Positions 53,827 to 61,815 of a stretch of DNA of 64,000 nt are shown piece after piece. Every line of letters starts with the position of its first letter. Position 1 is the stretch's first letter. The stretch comes from Trebonia sp035294225 (lineage in GTDB: Bacteria > Actinomycetota > Actinomycetes > Streptosporangiales > Streptosporangiaceae). The stretch covers positions 11,585-75,584 of the forward strand of contig DATGLH010000013.1 in NCBI GenBank assembly GCA_035294225.1, written 5' to 3'. Below the pieces are notes generated by a model. It was given only the letters and a program-made list of their open reading frames with translations, did no database searches and had not been told where the DNA came from. The position numbers were made by a program, and so were the translations under genes.

Positions 53827-55127
53827 CCGGCGTGCCGGCGCGTCCGCCCGGGCCGGGGCCGGGGCCGGGGCGGCGGTCGTTCCTGCGCGGCGTGGCCGGC
53901 GGCGTCGCGGGCGGCGTGGTGGCCGGCGGCGTCGCGGGCATGGCCGGCGGCCACGCCCGCGCGGCGTCCCCGCCGTCGCCGGATGCGGACGCCGACGCCG
54001 CCATCGCGGCGGGCCGGCTGCCGGCGGTGCCGTTCCACGGCAGGTACCAGGCGGGGATCCTGCCGCCGCCGCAGCGGCGGACCGCGATCGTGTCGTTCAC
54101 CGCGACGGCGGACAGCCGTGCCGAGCTGACCGACCTGTTCCGCACGGTGACCGAACGCGCCAGGTTCCTCACCGCGGGCGGCACGCCGCCGCCCGTCGGC
54201 ATCGGCGGGCCGCCGCCGGATTCCGGCACCCTCGGTCCGGCGGTTGTGCCGGACGGGCTGACCGTCACGTTCGGCGTCGGGTCGACGCTGTTCGACGACC
54301 GCTACGGGCTGGCCGCGCTGCGGCCCGCGCGCCTGGTGCCGATGCGGTCGTTCCCCAACGACGACCTGGACCCGGCGCAGTGCCACGGCGACCTCGTCCT
54401 GCAGCTGAGCGCGGGGAACACCGACACCGTGCTGCACGCCCTGCGGGACATCGCCAAGCACACCCGCGGCGGCATGCAGGCGAACTGGCGGATCGACGGG
54501 TTCGTAAGCCCCCCGCGGCCGGCCGGCACGGTGCCGCGCAACATGTTCGGGTTCATGGACGGCATCGCCAACCCGGACACGTCCAGCCAGGCGGAGATGG
54601 ACAGCCTGGTCTGGATCCAGCCGGGCACGCCCGGGGAACCCGCCTGGGCCGCGGGCGGCAGCTACTTCGTCATCCGGCTGATCCGGATGTTCATCGAGTT
54701 CTGGGATCGGGTGGACATCACCGAGCAGGAGAACATGTTCGGGCGGCGGCGTGCCAGCGGCTTCCCGCTGGATGCCAGCGGGATCTTCGCCTCCCCGGAC
54801 TACACGGCCGACCCGACCGGCGAGGTGATACCGCTGGACGCGCACATCCGGCTGGCCAACCCGCGGACGCCGCAGACCGCGTCCAGCCGCATCCTGCGCC
54901 GGTCCTACAACTACGACCGCGGCCTCGACGCGGTGGGCGACCTCGACACGGGACTCATCTTCACCTGTTTTCAGCAGGATATCAAACGTCAGTTCGAAAC
55001 AGTGCAGACCCGGCTGATCGACGAGCCGCTGGTGGATTACATCAGCCCGTTCGGCGGCGGCTACTTCCTGGCGCTGCCCGGCGTGCGCGACGGCAGCGAC
55101 TACTACGGCCGCGCGCTGCTGGCGTGA
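53823..55127 (+). CDS. efeB: EfeB-like Tat-exported Dyp-type peroxidase/deferrochelatase
   Basis: A 434-residue haem peroxidase starting ATG inside the efeO stop. A twin-arginine signal (GRRSFLRGVAGGVAGGVVAGG) sends it across the membrane folded. DyP motifs: GRYQAGILPPPQRRTAIVSF, TVTFGVGSTLFDDRYG, the GXXDG motif in FGFMDGIANPDTSS, TQENMFGRRRASGFPLD-like EQENMFGRRRASG, RILRRSYNYDRGLD and FGGGYFLALPGV. EfeB oxidises ferrous iron or strips iron from haem. It forms the EfeOB pair for acid-condition or low-iron uptake. It is followed by the secreted phosphoesterase after 180 bases. Confidence 0.93.
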   Translation: MTGVPARPPGPGPGPGRRSFLRGVAGGVAGGVVAGGVAGMAGGHARAASPPSPDADADAAIAAGRLPAVPFHGRYQAGILPPPQRRTAIVSFTATADSRAELTDLFRTVTERARFLTAGGTPPPVGIGGPPPDSGTLGPAVVPDGLTVTFGVGSTLFDDRYGLAALRPARLVPMRSFPNDDLDPAQCHGDLVLQLSAGNTDTVLHALRDIAKHTRGGMQANWRIDGFVSPPRPAGTVPRNMFGFMDGIANPDTSSQAEMDSLVWIQPGTPGEPAWAAGGSYFVIRLIRMFIEFWDRVDITEQENMFGRRRASGFPLDASGIFASPDYTADPTGEVIPLDAHIRLANPRTPQTASSRILRRSYNYDRGLDAVGDLDTGLIFTCFQQDIKRQFETVQTRLIDEPLVDYISPFGGGYFLALPGVRDGSDYYGRALLA

Positions 55128-55160
55128 CAGCGCGGGCGAGCTGTGCGGGTTTGTGGAGTA

Positions 55161-55209
55161 TTGACCGCGCGTTCGCCTGCACGTCATGTTTTGCGCGATA
55201 CGCGGTCAA
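55161..55209. promoter_or_regulatory. Widely spaced inverted repeat upstream of the phosphoesterase
   Basis: ttgaccgcg (55161-55169) and cgcggtcaa (55201-55209) are perfectly complementary, 31 bases apart, in the 183-base gap between efeB and the secreted phosphoesterase gene. This may be an operator pair or a stem-loop; it does not match a phosphate box that I can recognise. Confidence 0.4.
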
Positions 55210-55310
55210 CCTGTGCTGAAACGGTGTGCTGCGGGATGCGCGTTGGCGCAGCCCTGCGGCGCCCTGCGGGCGCCGCGCACGCTACTTCAGCAGAATTCAG
55301 GAGGGTGACG

Positions 55311-56999
55311 ATGGGCGAAGGCCCAACTGCCCGGACCGCGCGCTCACGGCTCCGGCCCTATCTCGCGACCGCGGCGGCGGTCGCGCTGGGCGCCGGCGCC
55401 GCGGTCGGCGCCACGGCGGCGAGCGCCAGCACGTCGAGCGCGTCCGGGCTCGCCGGGTACCACAGCCCGGTGCCGGCACCGGACGGCCTCTACCACAACA
55501 GGACGGCGACACCCATTAAGCACCTGGTCGTGATCTTCGACGAGAACGTCTCGTTCGACCACTACTTCGGCACCTACCCATACGCGGCCAACACCGACGG
55601 CACGAAGTTCACCGCCAGGCCGGGCACGCCGACGGTGAACGGCCTGTACACCAAGATCACGAAGAGCGGCCCGGCCGGCCCGCTGCTCACCGGCAACCCG
55701 AACGAGTACAACCCGCAGCGGCTCACCCCGTCCGAGGCGCTGACCTGCGACCAGAACCACTCCTACACGCCGGAGCAGAAGGCCGAGGACAACGGCAAGA
55801 TGGACCTGTTCGTGCAGAACACCGAACAGGACAACTGCACCGGCGAGTACGGCCCGCCCGGCATCGTCATGGACTACTACGACGGCAACACCGTCACCGC
55901 GCTGTGGAACTACGCCCAGTACTACGCGATGAGCGACAACAACTGGGACACCACGTTCGGCCCGTCGACACCGGGTGCCCTGAACGTGATTTCCGGTAAC
56001 ACCGCCGGCGGCTACGCGGTCACCCCGTCCGGGACGAAGACGACCTCCGGCGCGATCACCTCCTACGGCACCGACATCGGCGACCTCGACCCGTACTACG
56101 ACCAGTGCTCGGACTCCAACCACACCTCCACCAGCCCGGAGGGGGTGATGACCGGGCAGAACATCGGTGACCTGCTGAACGCCAGGCACGTCACCTGGGG
56201 CTGGTTCCAGGGCGGCTTCGCGCCGACCTCGACCAACAGCGGCGGCGCGGTGTGCGGCGCGAGCCACGCCAACATCGGCGGCGCCACGGTGGCGGACTAC
56301 TCACCGCACCACAACCCGTTCCAGTACTACGCCTCGACCGCGAACCCGAAGCACCTGCCGCCGTCGTCCGAGGCCGCGATCGGCTACACCGACCAGGCCA
56401 ACCACCAGTACGACCTGTCGGACTTCTACCAGACGCTGAAGGACGGCAACATGCCGGCGGTCAGCTACCTCAAGGCGGCGGAGTACCAGGACGGTCACCC
56501 CGGCTACTCCGATCCGATCGACGAGCAGAACTTCATCGCCAGCACGGTCAACCAGATCGAGAAGTCGAAGTACTGGCCGTCGACCGCGATCGTCATCACG
56601 TACGACGACTCCGACGGCTGGTACGACCACCAGGCGCCAACGATCGTCAACGGCTCGAAGGACAGCGCGATCGACACCGCGATGTGCGCCGCTGCCGCGG
56701 TGACCGTCGGCACCAGCAACGGCCGGTGCGGCTACAGCCAGCGGCTGCCCATGCTGGTGATCTCGCCGTGGACCCGCGAGGACTACGTCAGCCACAACCT
56801 GACCGACACCGCGTCGATCGTGAGGTTCATCGAGGACAACTGGCTGGGCGGGGAGCGCATCCCGGGCTCGTTCGACGCGGTCTCCGGCAGCCTGGACGCT
56901 CCCGGCGGGCTGCTCGACTTCCGTTCCGCCCCGCACCTGGCCCCGGTGATCCTCAACCCGGCCACGGGCGCCGTCGTCGCGGCGGGCCCCGGCAGGTAA
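55311..56999 (+). CDS. Secreted phosphoesterase (PF04185; phospholipase C / acid phosphatase type)
   Basis: A 562-residue exported enzyme with ATG 55311 and a CAGGAGGG site. A signal sequence (ATAAAVALGAGAAVGATAASA) precedes the PF04185 domain: HLVVIFDENVSFDHYFGTYPY with the metal-binding ENxSFDH motif, then TCDQNHSYTPEQKAEDNG, QYYAMSDNNWDTTFGPSTPG (active-site Thr/Ser loop), VTWGWFQGGFAP, AIVITYDDSDGWYDHQAP and RLPMLVISPWTREDYVSH. These enzymes cleave phospholipids or phosphomonoesters outside the cell. The pattern is nearer to bacterial acid phosphatases than to the long PLC-A type. A strong terminator follows immediately. Confidence 0.92.
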   Translation: MGEGPTARTARSRLRPYLATAAAVALGAGAAVGATAASASTSSASGLAGYHSPVPAPDGLYHNRTATPIKHLVVIFDENVSFDHYFGTYPYAANTDGTKFTARPGTPTVNGLYTKITKSGPAGPLLTGNPNEYNPQRLTPSEALTCDQNHSYTPEQKAEDNGKMDLFVQNTEQDNCTGEYGPPGIVMDYYDGNTVTALWNYAQYYAMSDNNWDTTFGPSTPGALNVISGNTAGGYAVTPSGTKTTSGAITSYGTDIGDLDPYYDQCSDSNHTSTSPEGVMTGQNIGDLLNARHVTWGWFQGGFAPTSTNSGGAVCGASHANIGGATVADYSPHHNPFQYYASTANPKHLPPSSEAAIGYTDQANHQYDLSDFYQTLKDGNMPAVSYLKAAEYQDGHPGYSDPIDEQNFIASTVNQIEKSKYWPSTAIVITYDDSDGWYDHQAPTIVNGSKDSAIDTAMCAAAAVTVGTSNGRCGYSQRLPMLVISPWTREDYVSHNLTDTASIVRFIEDNWLGGERIPGSFDAVSGSLDAPGGLLDFRSAPHLAPVILNPATGAVVAAGPGR

Positions 57000-57027
57000 C
57001 GCGGGCTGACAGCAGGCTCCCCACGGT

Positions 57028-57063
57028 GCCGGGGGCACGCGGAATCAGCCGCGTGCCCCCGGC
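57028..57063 (+). terminator. Strong hairpin after the phosphoesterase gene
   Basis: A perfect 15-base stem, gccgggggcacgcgg (57028-57042) and ccgcgtgcccccggc (57049-57063), with a 6-base loop, starts 29 bases after the phosphoesterase stop. No T-tract follows, as is common in high-G+C actinobacteria; it should end the efe-phosphoesterase region. Confidence 0.8.
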
Positions 57064-57185
57064 GGCCATGCAGCGCCGCCTGAACTGCTTGCACACCGCC
57101 TGTCGGCGGCCCGGCGTTCCGTCCTCGCGGCAGAACACGACTATGTGCCGACGCGGCGAGTCCTCGGCCGGCGAACTGCGCCCAC

Positions 57186-57440
57186 GGCCACGCCGACTCC
57201 GATGCCCTCGGCCGGTCCGTCGGCCAGCGATGCCTCACCGGGCCGAACTTCCGCGTCCGATCGCCGGAGCTGTACGCCGCATGGACCAGGTGGTGCGCCA
57301 GCGAAGGCGCCGAGTCCAGCACCAGCACGGGCGGCGGTCTATCAGGTAATCCGCTCACGCGCGTGTACGGCGAAGCTGCAAACCCCGTCCGTAGCCGGCC
57401 CATGGCGCACGGACTGCCGTGCGACCGGCCGAACCGCTAA
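57186..57440 (+). pseudogene. Remnant of a phage/plasmid primase C-terminal domain
   Basis: Reading + frame from 57186 to the TAA at 57438-57440 gives DALGRSVGQRCLTGPNFRVR, then SPELYAAWTRWCASEGAE and, further on, GLSGNPLTRVYGE. The pattern DALGRF-x-E-C-V-x-GP-x-x-V-(R/S)-S-x-(D/E)LY-x-AW-x-x-WC is the one I know from the C-terminal end of phage and plasmid primase/helicase proteins (D5/P4 primase type). No start codon with a ribosome site and no ATPase domain lie upstream, and the frame decays after about 60 residues, so this is a broken fragment left by a mobile element. The family match is recalled, not searched. Confidence 0.6.
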
Positions 57441-57472
57441 AACGCGCGCAGGAGCCCCCGTATCGTGCCGCC

Positions 57473-57522
57473 ATGCAAATGGCCCCACGGGGGCATTGAT
57501 ACCGCTGCCGTGGGGCCTGCAT
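57473..57522. promoter_or_regulatory. Inverted repeat upstream of the DUF4258/DUF2283 pair
   Basis: ggccccacgg (57481-57490) pairs perfectly with ccgtggggcc (57508-57517) around a 17-base centre; the outer atgca (57473) and tgcat (57518) extend the symmetry. It lies about 40 bases upstream of the DUF4258 gene and may be its operator or an end of the decayed element. Confidence 0.5.
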
Positions 57523-57560
57523 TGTCGCGCCGGTGACGGCCCAGCCGCAGCTTCCCGGCA

Positions 57561-57779
57561 ATGCCCAGGCCGGTTCTCACCGGGCATGTGCGGGAACGGA
57601 TGCGGCAACGGGGCATCAGCGAAGAGCAGATCTATGCCGCGCTTGCACATGAGACGCGCAGGACACCCGGGCAACCCGGAACGATGTGGATTCACCCGAT
57701 CGTTGACCGGGGGAGGATTCTCAGGGTCTGCGTGAGCGCTGACAATGGGGCAGTAATCACGGCAGCATGGCCGGACTAG
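57561..57779 (+). CDS. DUF4258 protein, candidate toxin-like half of a two-gene module
   Basis: A 72-residue protein: MPRPVLTGHVRERMRQRGIS, EEQIYAALAHETRRTPGQPGTM and VDRGRILRVCVSADNGAVIT. DUF4258 proteins are small basic RelE-like folds, with the HxxxRMxxRGI signature near residue 9. The start lacks a clear ribosome site, so it could begin slightly elsewhere. The gene is followed after 25 bases by a DUF2283 gene, a pairing seen in known and predicted toxin-antitoxin-like modules, and both lie inside a mobile-element scar. The last bases are part of an 11-base tandem duplication. Confidence 0.82.
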   Translation: MPRPVLTGHVRERMRQRGISEEQIYAALAHETRRTPGQPGTMWIHPIVDRGRILRVCVSADNGAVITAAWPD

Positions 57780-57791
57780 CGCCGGACTAGC
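57770..57791. repeat. 11-bp tandem duplication at the DUF4258 stop codon
   Basis: gccggactagc occurs at 57770-57780 and again at 57781-57791. The first copy contains the TAG stop codon of DUF4258 (57777-57779); the second carries an identical tag. Confidence 0.88.
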
Positions 57792-57804
57792 AAGGAGCCG
57801 CACC

Positions 57805-58098
57805 TTGATCCGCCAAAGCTACGACCTGACCGCCAACGCGCTCTACATCACCGTGACGGACCGCGAGGTCGCGCGTACCGCTGAAATTGACCCGGGGACG
57901 CTCGTAGACGTGGATGCGGCAGGCTGCATCGCGGGGATCGAGGTTCTCAGCCCCCAGCGATCCTGGCCCCTGGCCGAGATCCTCCGCCGCTTCCGCATCG
58001 CGCGGGAAGACGCCGGGCAGCTGCGGGCGTACTTCCCTCACCCTGCTGAGCTCGTGCCGCCTGCGCACCCTGCCCCCCGCGTGCCCGTAGACATCTAG
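57805..58098 (+). CDS. DUF2283 protein, partner of the DUF4258 gene
   Basis: A 97-residue protein from a TTG at 57805; AAGGAG lies seven bases upstream, which decides the start. It begins LIRQSYDLTANALYITVTDREV, then the DUF2283 core ARTAEIDPGTLVDVDAAGCI-AGIEVLSPQ, a short beta-hairpin domain, and continues with a less typical C-terminal tail (SWPLAEILRRFRIAREDAGQ). DUF2283 genes often sit directly beside DUF4258 genes; an antitoxin or regulator role is suspected but not proven. Only 25 bases separate the two, so they share a transcript. Confidence 0.85.
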   Translation: MIRQSYDLTANALYITVTDREVARTAEIDPGTLVDVDAAGCIAGIEVLSPQRSWPLAEILRRFRIAREDAGQLRAYFPHPAELVPPAHPAPRVPVDI

Positions 58099-58260
58099 CC
58101 GCGCGTACCGGGCCAGCGACGCCGCCGGCATGTGCCCGGACCTGGCCATGAGCATCGGCGCGGACGCCCCGCTCTCCGCGTGGTGCGCCAGCGCCGGGCG
58201 CCGGAGCTGGTGCAGCGCATCAGGGCCGCGGCGAGGCCGATGGTGGTCTTCCAATCCCTG
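58093..58260 (-). pseudogene. Remnant of a tyrosine recombinase (integrase) C-terminus
   Basis: On the minus strand at about 58093-58224 the frame reads DALHQLRRPALAHHAESGAS, then APMLMARSGHMPAASLARYARLD. This holds the catalytic HxxR (LHQLRR), the GH dyad (SGHM) and the nucleophile Tyr (ARYAR) of tyrosine integrases in their usual spacing. The N-terminal core domain is missing upstream, and the frame continues into antisense sequence of the DUF2283 gene with no stop, so it is a decayed fragment rather than a gene. It pairs with the primase remnant as evidence of an integrated element. Confidence 0.72.
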
Positions 58261-58429
58261 AGCCTGCCAGTGGCGCGGAGCGGAGCGGAGCGCGTCAAGG
58301 TTCGGTTCCAGGTGGCGGGCGCGGCGCGGATAGCGGCAGGTAAACCGCTGCCGCGGCAGAAGTGCCCAGCGGCGGTGCCCAGCGGCGGACGGTGCAGGCG
58401 TGCGGAGCTGGCCCGCGTACCATGAAGGC

Positions 58430-59566
58430 ATGAACTCCCCGCTGCCCACCGTCGAGCAGGTCAATTCGGCACTCTCCGGCGTCAAGGACCCTGAGATCGG
58501 CCGGCCGATCACCGAGCTCGGCATGGTGAAGTCCGTCGAGGTCGCCGAGGACGGCGTCGTCCGGGTAGGCGTCTACCTGACCGTGGCGGGCTGCCCGATG
58601 CGCGACACCATCACCTCGCGGGTCACCGGCGCGGTAGGCGCGCTGCCCGGCGTCTCCGGCGTGCGCGTCGACCTGGACGTGATGAGCGACGAACAGCGCA
58701 GGGCGCTGCAGGGCCAGCTCCGCGGCGGGCGGGCCGAGCCGGTGGTCCCGTTCGCCCAGCCGTCGTCGCTCACGCAGGTGTACGCGGTCGCCAGCGGCAA
58801 GGGCGGCGTCGGCAAATCCTCGGTGACCGTCAACCTGGCGGCCGCGCTGGCGGCCTCCGGCCACAAGGTCGGCGTGATCGACGCCGACATCTACGGGCAT
58901 TCCGTGCCGCGCATGCTCGGCGTCACCGGGCGCCCCACTCCCGTGGAGAACATGATCATGCCGCCGGCCGCGCACGGCGTGAAGGTCATCTCGATGGGCA
59001 TGTTCACCAAGGGGAACACGCCGATCGTGTGGCGGGGTCCGATGCTGCACCGGGCGATGCAGCAGTTCCTCGCCGACGTGTTCTGGGGCGACCTGGACTA
59101 CCTGCTGCTCGACCTGCCGCCTGGCACCGGGGACGTGGCGATCTCGCTCGCGCAGCTGCTGCCCAATGCCGAGCTGCTCGTGGTCACCACGCCACAGCTC
59201 GCCGCGGCCGAGGTCGCCGAACGGGCCGGGGCGATCGTCACGCAGACCAGGCAGCGCATCATCGGCGTGATCGAGAACATGTCGTACCTGGTCTGCCCGC
59301 ACTGCGGCGAGCAGGTGGAGGTCTTCGGCTCCGGCGGCGGCGAGGCGGTCGCGGCCACGCTGACCAGGCTGACCGGGGCCGCCGTCCCGCTGCTCGGTCA
59401 GGTGGCCCTCGACACCAGGCTGCGCGAGGGCGGCGACAGCGGCACGCCGCTCGTGCTGGCAGATCCCTCGTCGCCCGCCGCCCTGCAACTAGTCAAGATC
59501 GCCGAATCGCTGGCCAGCCGCGGCCGGAGCCTGGCCGGCCGGCCGCTGGGCCTCAGCCCCCGCTGA
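58430..59566 (+). CDS. mrp: Mrp/NBP35-family P-loop iron-sulfur carrier
   Basis: A 378-residue protein from an ATG at 58430 (GAAGG just upstream; a longer start at 58400 adds nothing typical). The N-terminal MIP18/DUF59 domain (VNSALSGVKDPEIGRPITELGM) leads to the P-loop VASGKGGVGKSSVTVNLAAAL, then VIDADIYGHSVPRMLG, IVWRGPMLHRAM, DYLLLDLPPGTGDVAISLAQ and the CxxC of LVCPHCGEQVEVFG, which binds the shared iron-sulfur cluster. Mrp/ApbC proteins store or deliver Fe-S clusters. It converges with tatB; the same order occurs in mycobacteria. Confidence 0.94.
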   Translation: MNSPLPTVEQVNSALSGVKDPEIGRPITELGMVKSVEVAEDGVVRVGVYLTVAGCPMRDTITSRVTGAVGALPGVSGVRVDLDVMSDEQRRALQGQLRGGRAEPVVPFAQPSSLTQVYAVASGKGGVGKSSVTVNLAAALAASGHKVGVIDADIYGHSVPRMLGVTGRPTPVENMIMPPAAHGVKVISMGMFTKGNTPIVWRGPMLHRAMQQFLADVFWGDLDYLLLDLPPGTGDVAISLAQLLPNAELLVVTTPQLAAAEVAERAGAIVTQTRQRIIGVIENMSYLVCPHCGEQVEVFGSGGGEAVAATLTRLTGAAVPLLGQVALDTRLREGGDSGTPLVLADPSSPAALQLVKIAESLASRGRSLAGRPLGLSPR

Positions 59567-59629
59567 CGCGGCGGGTCAAGGGGCGGGTCAGGGGCGGATG
59601 AGGCGGCGGGTCAGGGGCGGGTCAGGTGG
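59566..59629. repeat. 12-bp gcgggtcaRggg repeats between mrp and tatB stops
   Basis: Four copies of cgggtca(a/g)g, mostly 11-12 bases apart and with one degenerate copy (cggatgagg) in the middle, run from the mrp stop (59564-59566) past the tatB stop (59622-59624). Each intact copy carries tca, so the tatB stop lies in one of several equivalent repeats. Confidence 0.75.
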
Positions 59630-59960
59630 CCTCGGCGTCGAACGGCGGGTCCTCGCCGCCCCGCAGGGCGTCGTGGCCGCCGTTGACCCCGTTGGCCGGG
59701 GCGGGGGTCCTTGCCGGCACCGGCTCGTCGAGCAGGTGCTTTTGCACGAACCTGCGCGGGTTCAGGTCCTCGAAGTCGAAGTCCTGGAATTCGGGCCCCA
59801 GCCCCTCCCTGAGGTCCGCCTTCGCGCTCTCGGCTATCCGGCGCAGGTCGCGCAGCGCGCGCCCGGCCTGGGCGGCGATCTTGGGCAGCTCGTTCGGCCC
59901 GAACACCACGAGCGCGATCACCGCGAGGACCAGCAGTTTGGTCACGGACAGGTCAAACAC
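59622..59960 (-). CDS. tatB: Twin-arginine translocation protein TatB
   Basis: A 112-residue protein from a GTG at 59960 with GGAGAG upstream. One N-terminal membrane helix (VTKLLVLAVIALVVFGPNELP, with the conserved FGPxELP) is followed by an amphipathic helix (AAQAGRALRDLRRIAESAKADL) and an extended acidic C-terminal tail (EFQDFDFEDLNPRRFVQKHLL). This is the TatB arrangement rather than TatA, as the FGPxELP motif and long tail show. It recruits folded twin-arginine substrates such as EfeB. It sits between mrp and the RseB-like gene, in the same order as sigE-region genes of mycobacteria. Confidence 0.93.
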   Translation of the reverse strand: MFDLSVTKLLVLAVIALVVFGPNELPKIAAQAGRALRDLRRIAESAKADLREGLGPEFQDFDFEDLNPRRFVQKHLLDEPVPARTPAPANGVNGGHDALRGGEDPPFDAEAT

Positions 59961-60025
59961 GCTCAGCTCTCCGTCAGTTGATCGCACACGCGACGACGAT
60001 CGGTACCCGTAACCACTCTAAACCG

Positions 60026-61279
60026 TCAGCGGAACGGATTGACAAGGGCCGCCAGGCGGCTGAGCCCGCGCCCGATCCGCGCCAGGAAGCCGGGCGCGGT
60101 GTTCTGCGGCAGCGACGCGACGACCTCCCGCACGGTCTGCGGCGGGGCATCCGCGATCAACGTGTAAACGAGGCCGCGCCCGGCCCAGGTGATCGAGTGC
60201 CCCGCGGCGTAGACGACATGGCCGTCCAGGCTGACTGGCTGCCAGCCGGCCATCGCGGGCGCCAGCGTGCCGCGCTGGACGAAGAGCGAGACGACGTAAA
60301 GCCCGTCGGAGTAGCCGAGGTCGGCCACCTCGCCCGTCCCCGTCTTGCTCCGCGCCGCCGCGTACAGCGCCAGGCCGCCGGGAAGGACGGCGGGCAGGCG
60401 CCAGCCCTGCCTGTTCAGCTGGGCCAGCAGACTCGCCGACGCGACCCTGGACCACGCGGGCCGGGCCGGCGCGCCGGCGCTCCCGGGCGGCGCGGTCAGG
60501 GTACCGAACTGCACCTGCACGAACGCGTCTTCGCTGATCAGCTTGGCGGACGTGTCGTAGACGTCGCGGCGCAGCGGCACCAGGGTCTTCCTGTCCAGCC
60601 AGAATCGTGCCGCCATGCTCCCGTCGGCCCGGTACAGCTCCACGATCAGCGCGGGCCTGCCGAGTGCCGAGCCGGTGCCCCGGTAGACCGCGACGTATTT
60701 CCTGCCGAGCAGCGCGACCAGCGTCTTGGTGACCCCGAAGACGCCCTCCGGCGAGCGGTTGTCGACATCGTATGAGACGTAGGACTGGCTGACCGGAAGC
60801 ATCGCGGCGTCGGAGGTCTGGGTGATCGTCAGCCCGTCGCCACGGTGCCAGACCTCGGAGATCGTGGTGACGGTGCCGGTCAGGCCCCACTGCGCGACCA
60901 GCTCGACGCCCTGGTACGACATGGTGAGGCCGGCCGTGGCCGCCATGCTGAGCAGGCGCATGCCGGCGTCCTGCCCGGCGCTCGCCGCCTCGCTGAGGGC
61001 GGTGGCGTGCAGCCCCGACTTCTCCATGGCGGCTACCCCGTGCCGGACCGCCGCGGGCACGGCCGCCGCCGCGGGCACGGCCGCCGCCGCAGGCGACGGC
61101 TTCACCGGCAGTGATGCCGACGGGGCGCTGCTGCCGAGCGACACCGCCTGGATGCGGGCCTGGGAAGCCGCGGGCTCGTGGCCGAGCACCGCCAGCGCGG
61201 CGAGCACACCGGGCACGGTGATCGTCGCGGCGGCGCTCACCAGGATCCCGGGACGGCGCAGCAGGGACATCGCGGGCAT
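60026..61279 (-). CDS. RseB/MucB-like sigma-E regulatory protein
   Basis: About 417 residues from an ATG at 61279 whose A is shared with the anti-sigma stop (TGATG). An N-terminal signal (GILVSAAATITVPGVLAALAVLG) is followed by an Ala-rich stretch and a periplasmic-type domain with GMRLLSMAATAGLTMSYQGVELVAQW, LTITQTSDAAMLPVSQSYV and AALIV-type strands ending GRGLVYTLIADAPPQTVREV. The layout matches MucB/RseB proteins, lipid-binding partners of sigma-E anti-sigma factors. In mycobacteria this place holds htrA instead, so the operon differs. It probably senses envelope stress for SigE. Confidence 0.83.
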   Translation of the reverse strand: MPAMSLLRRPGILVSAAATITVPGVLAALAVLGHEPAASQARIQAVSLGSSAPSASLPVKPSPAAAAVPAAAAVPAAVRHGVAAMEKSGLHATALSEAASAGQDAGMRLLSMAATAGLTMSYQGVELVAQWGLTGTVTTISEVWHRGDGLTITQTSDAAMLPVSQSYVSYDVDNRSPEGVFGVTKTLVALLGRKYVAVYRGTGSALGRPALIVELYRADGSMAARFWLDRKTLVPLRRDVYDTSAKLISEDAFVQVQFGTLTAPPGSAGAPARPAWSRVASASLLAQLNRQGWRLPAVLPGGLALYAAARSKTGTGEVADLGYSDGLYVVSLFVQRGTLAPAMAGWQPVSLDGHVVYAAGHSITWAGRGLVYTLIADAPPQTVREVVASLPQNTAPGFLARIGRGLSRLAALVNPFR

Positions 61280-61812
61280 CACGGCTTCGCCGCCCCCGAG
61301 GGCGCTGGAGCCGGGTCCGGGAACGGGACGTCACCGAAGGTGACGGCATGCTCGACGCTGTACATCTCCAGCTGCGGCGTGATCTTCGGCCCGGGCTGGG
61401 CGCTGGAACCGCCCATGCTGAACGCGGCGGCGCCGATCCCGACGACGAGGAGCGAGAGCGCGCTCCACAGCACGTAGCGGCCGTGCCATGACCGCCTGGC
61501 GCGCGACATCCCGGCCCTGGCGTGCTCGCGCCTGTACTGTTCGCGGCGGAGGCGACGCGACGGCACCGGGCCGCCAGGGCCTGCCATCGCCAGCAGCCGC
61601 CGGAGCAGCGCCTCGTCATCACCGGCCCGGGCCAGGCCACGCGCATCGTCGCGGCCCGCCAGGGCCCGGAGCTCCCGTTTCAGCTGCCGCAGCTCCGCCG
61701 CCTCGGTGCGGCACAGCTCGCACGTCGCCAGGTGCGCGTTCGCCCGGTCCAGTTCCGCGCCGGTCAGCTCTCCGTCGACGAGGGCGGAGATCTGAGCTCC
61801 CAGGTGGCTCAC
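61279..61812 (-). CDS. Membrane-anchored zinc-associated anti-sigma factor
   Basis: A 177-residue anti-sigma factor from a GTG at 61812, three bases after the sigE stop. The N-terminal ZAS motif is HLGAQISALVDGELTGAEL followed by HLATCELCR, giving the His-x3-Cys-x2-Cys zinc cluster that sandwiches the sigma factor. A transmembrane helix lies at about 113-134 (VLWSALSLLVVGIGAAAFSMGG), with a short outside tail. It should hold SigE until the zinc site or membrane signal is disturbed. The next gene overlaps it (TGATG), so sigE, the anti-sigma gene and the RseB-like gene form one operon. Confidence 0.92.
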   Translation of the reverse strand: MSHLGAQISALVDGELTGAELDRANAHLATCELCRTEAAELRQLKRELRALAGRDDARGLARAGDDEALLRRLLAMAGPGGPVPSRRLRREQYRREHARAGMSRARRSWHGRYVLWSALSLLVVGIGAAAFSMGGSSAQPGPKITPQLEMYSVEHAVTFGDVPFPDPAPAPSGAAKP

Positions 61813-61815
61813 GGC

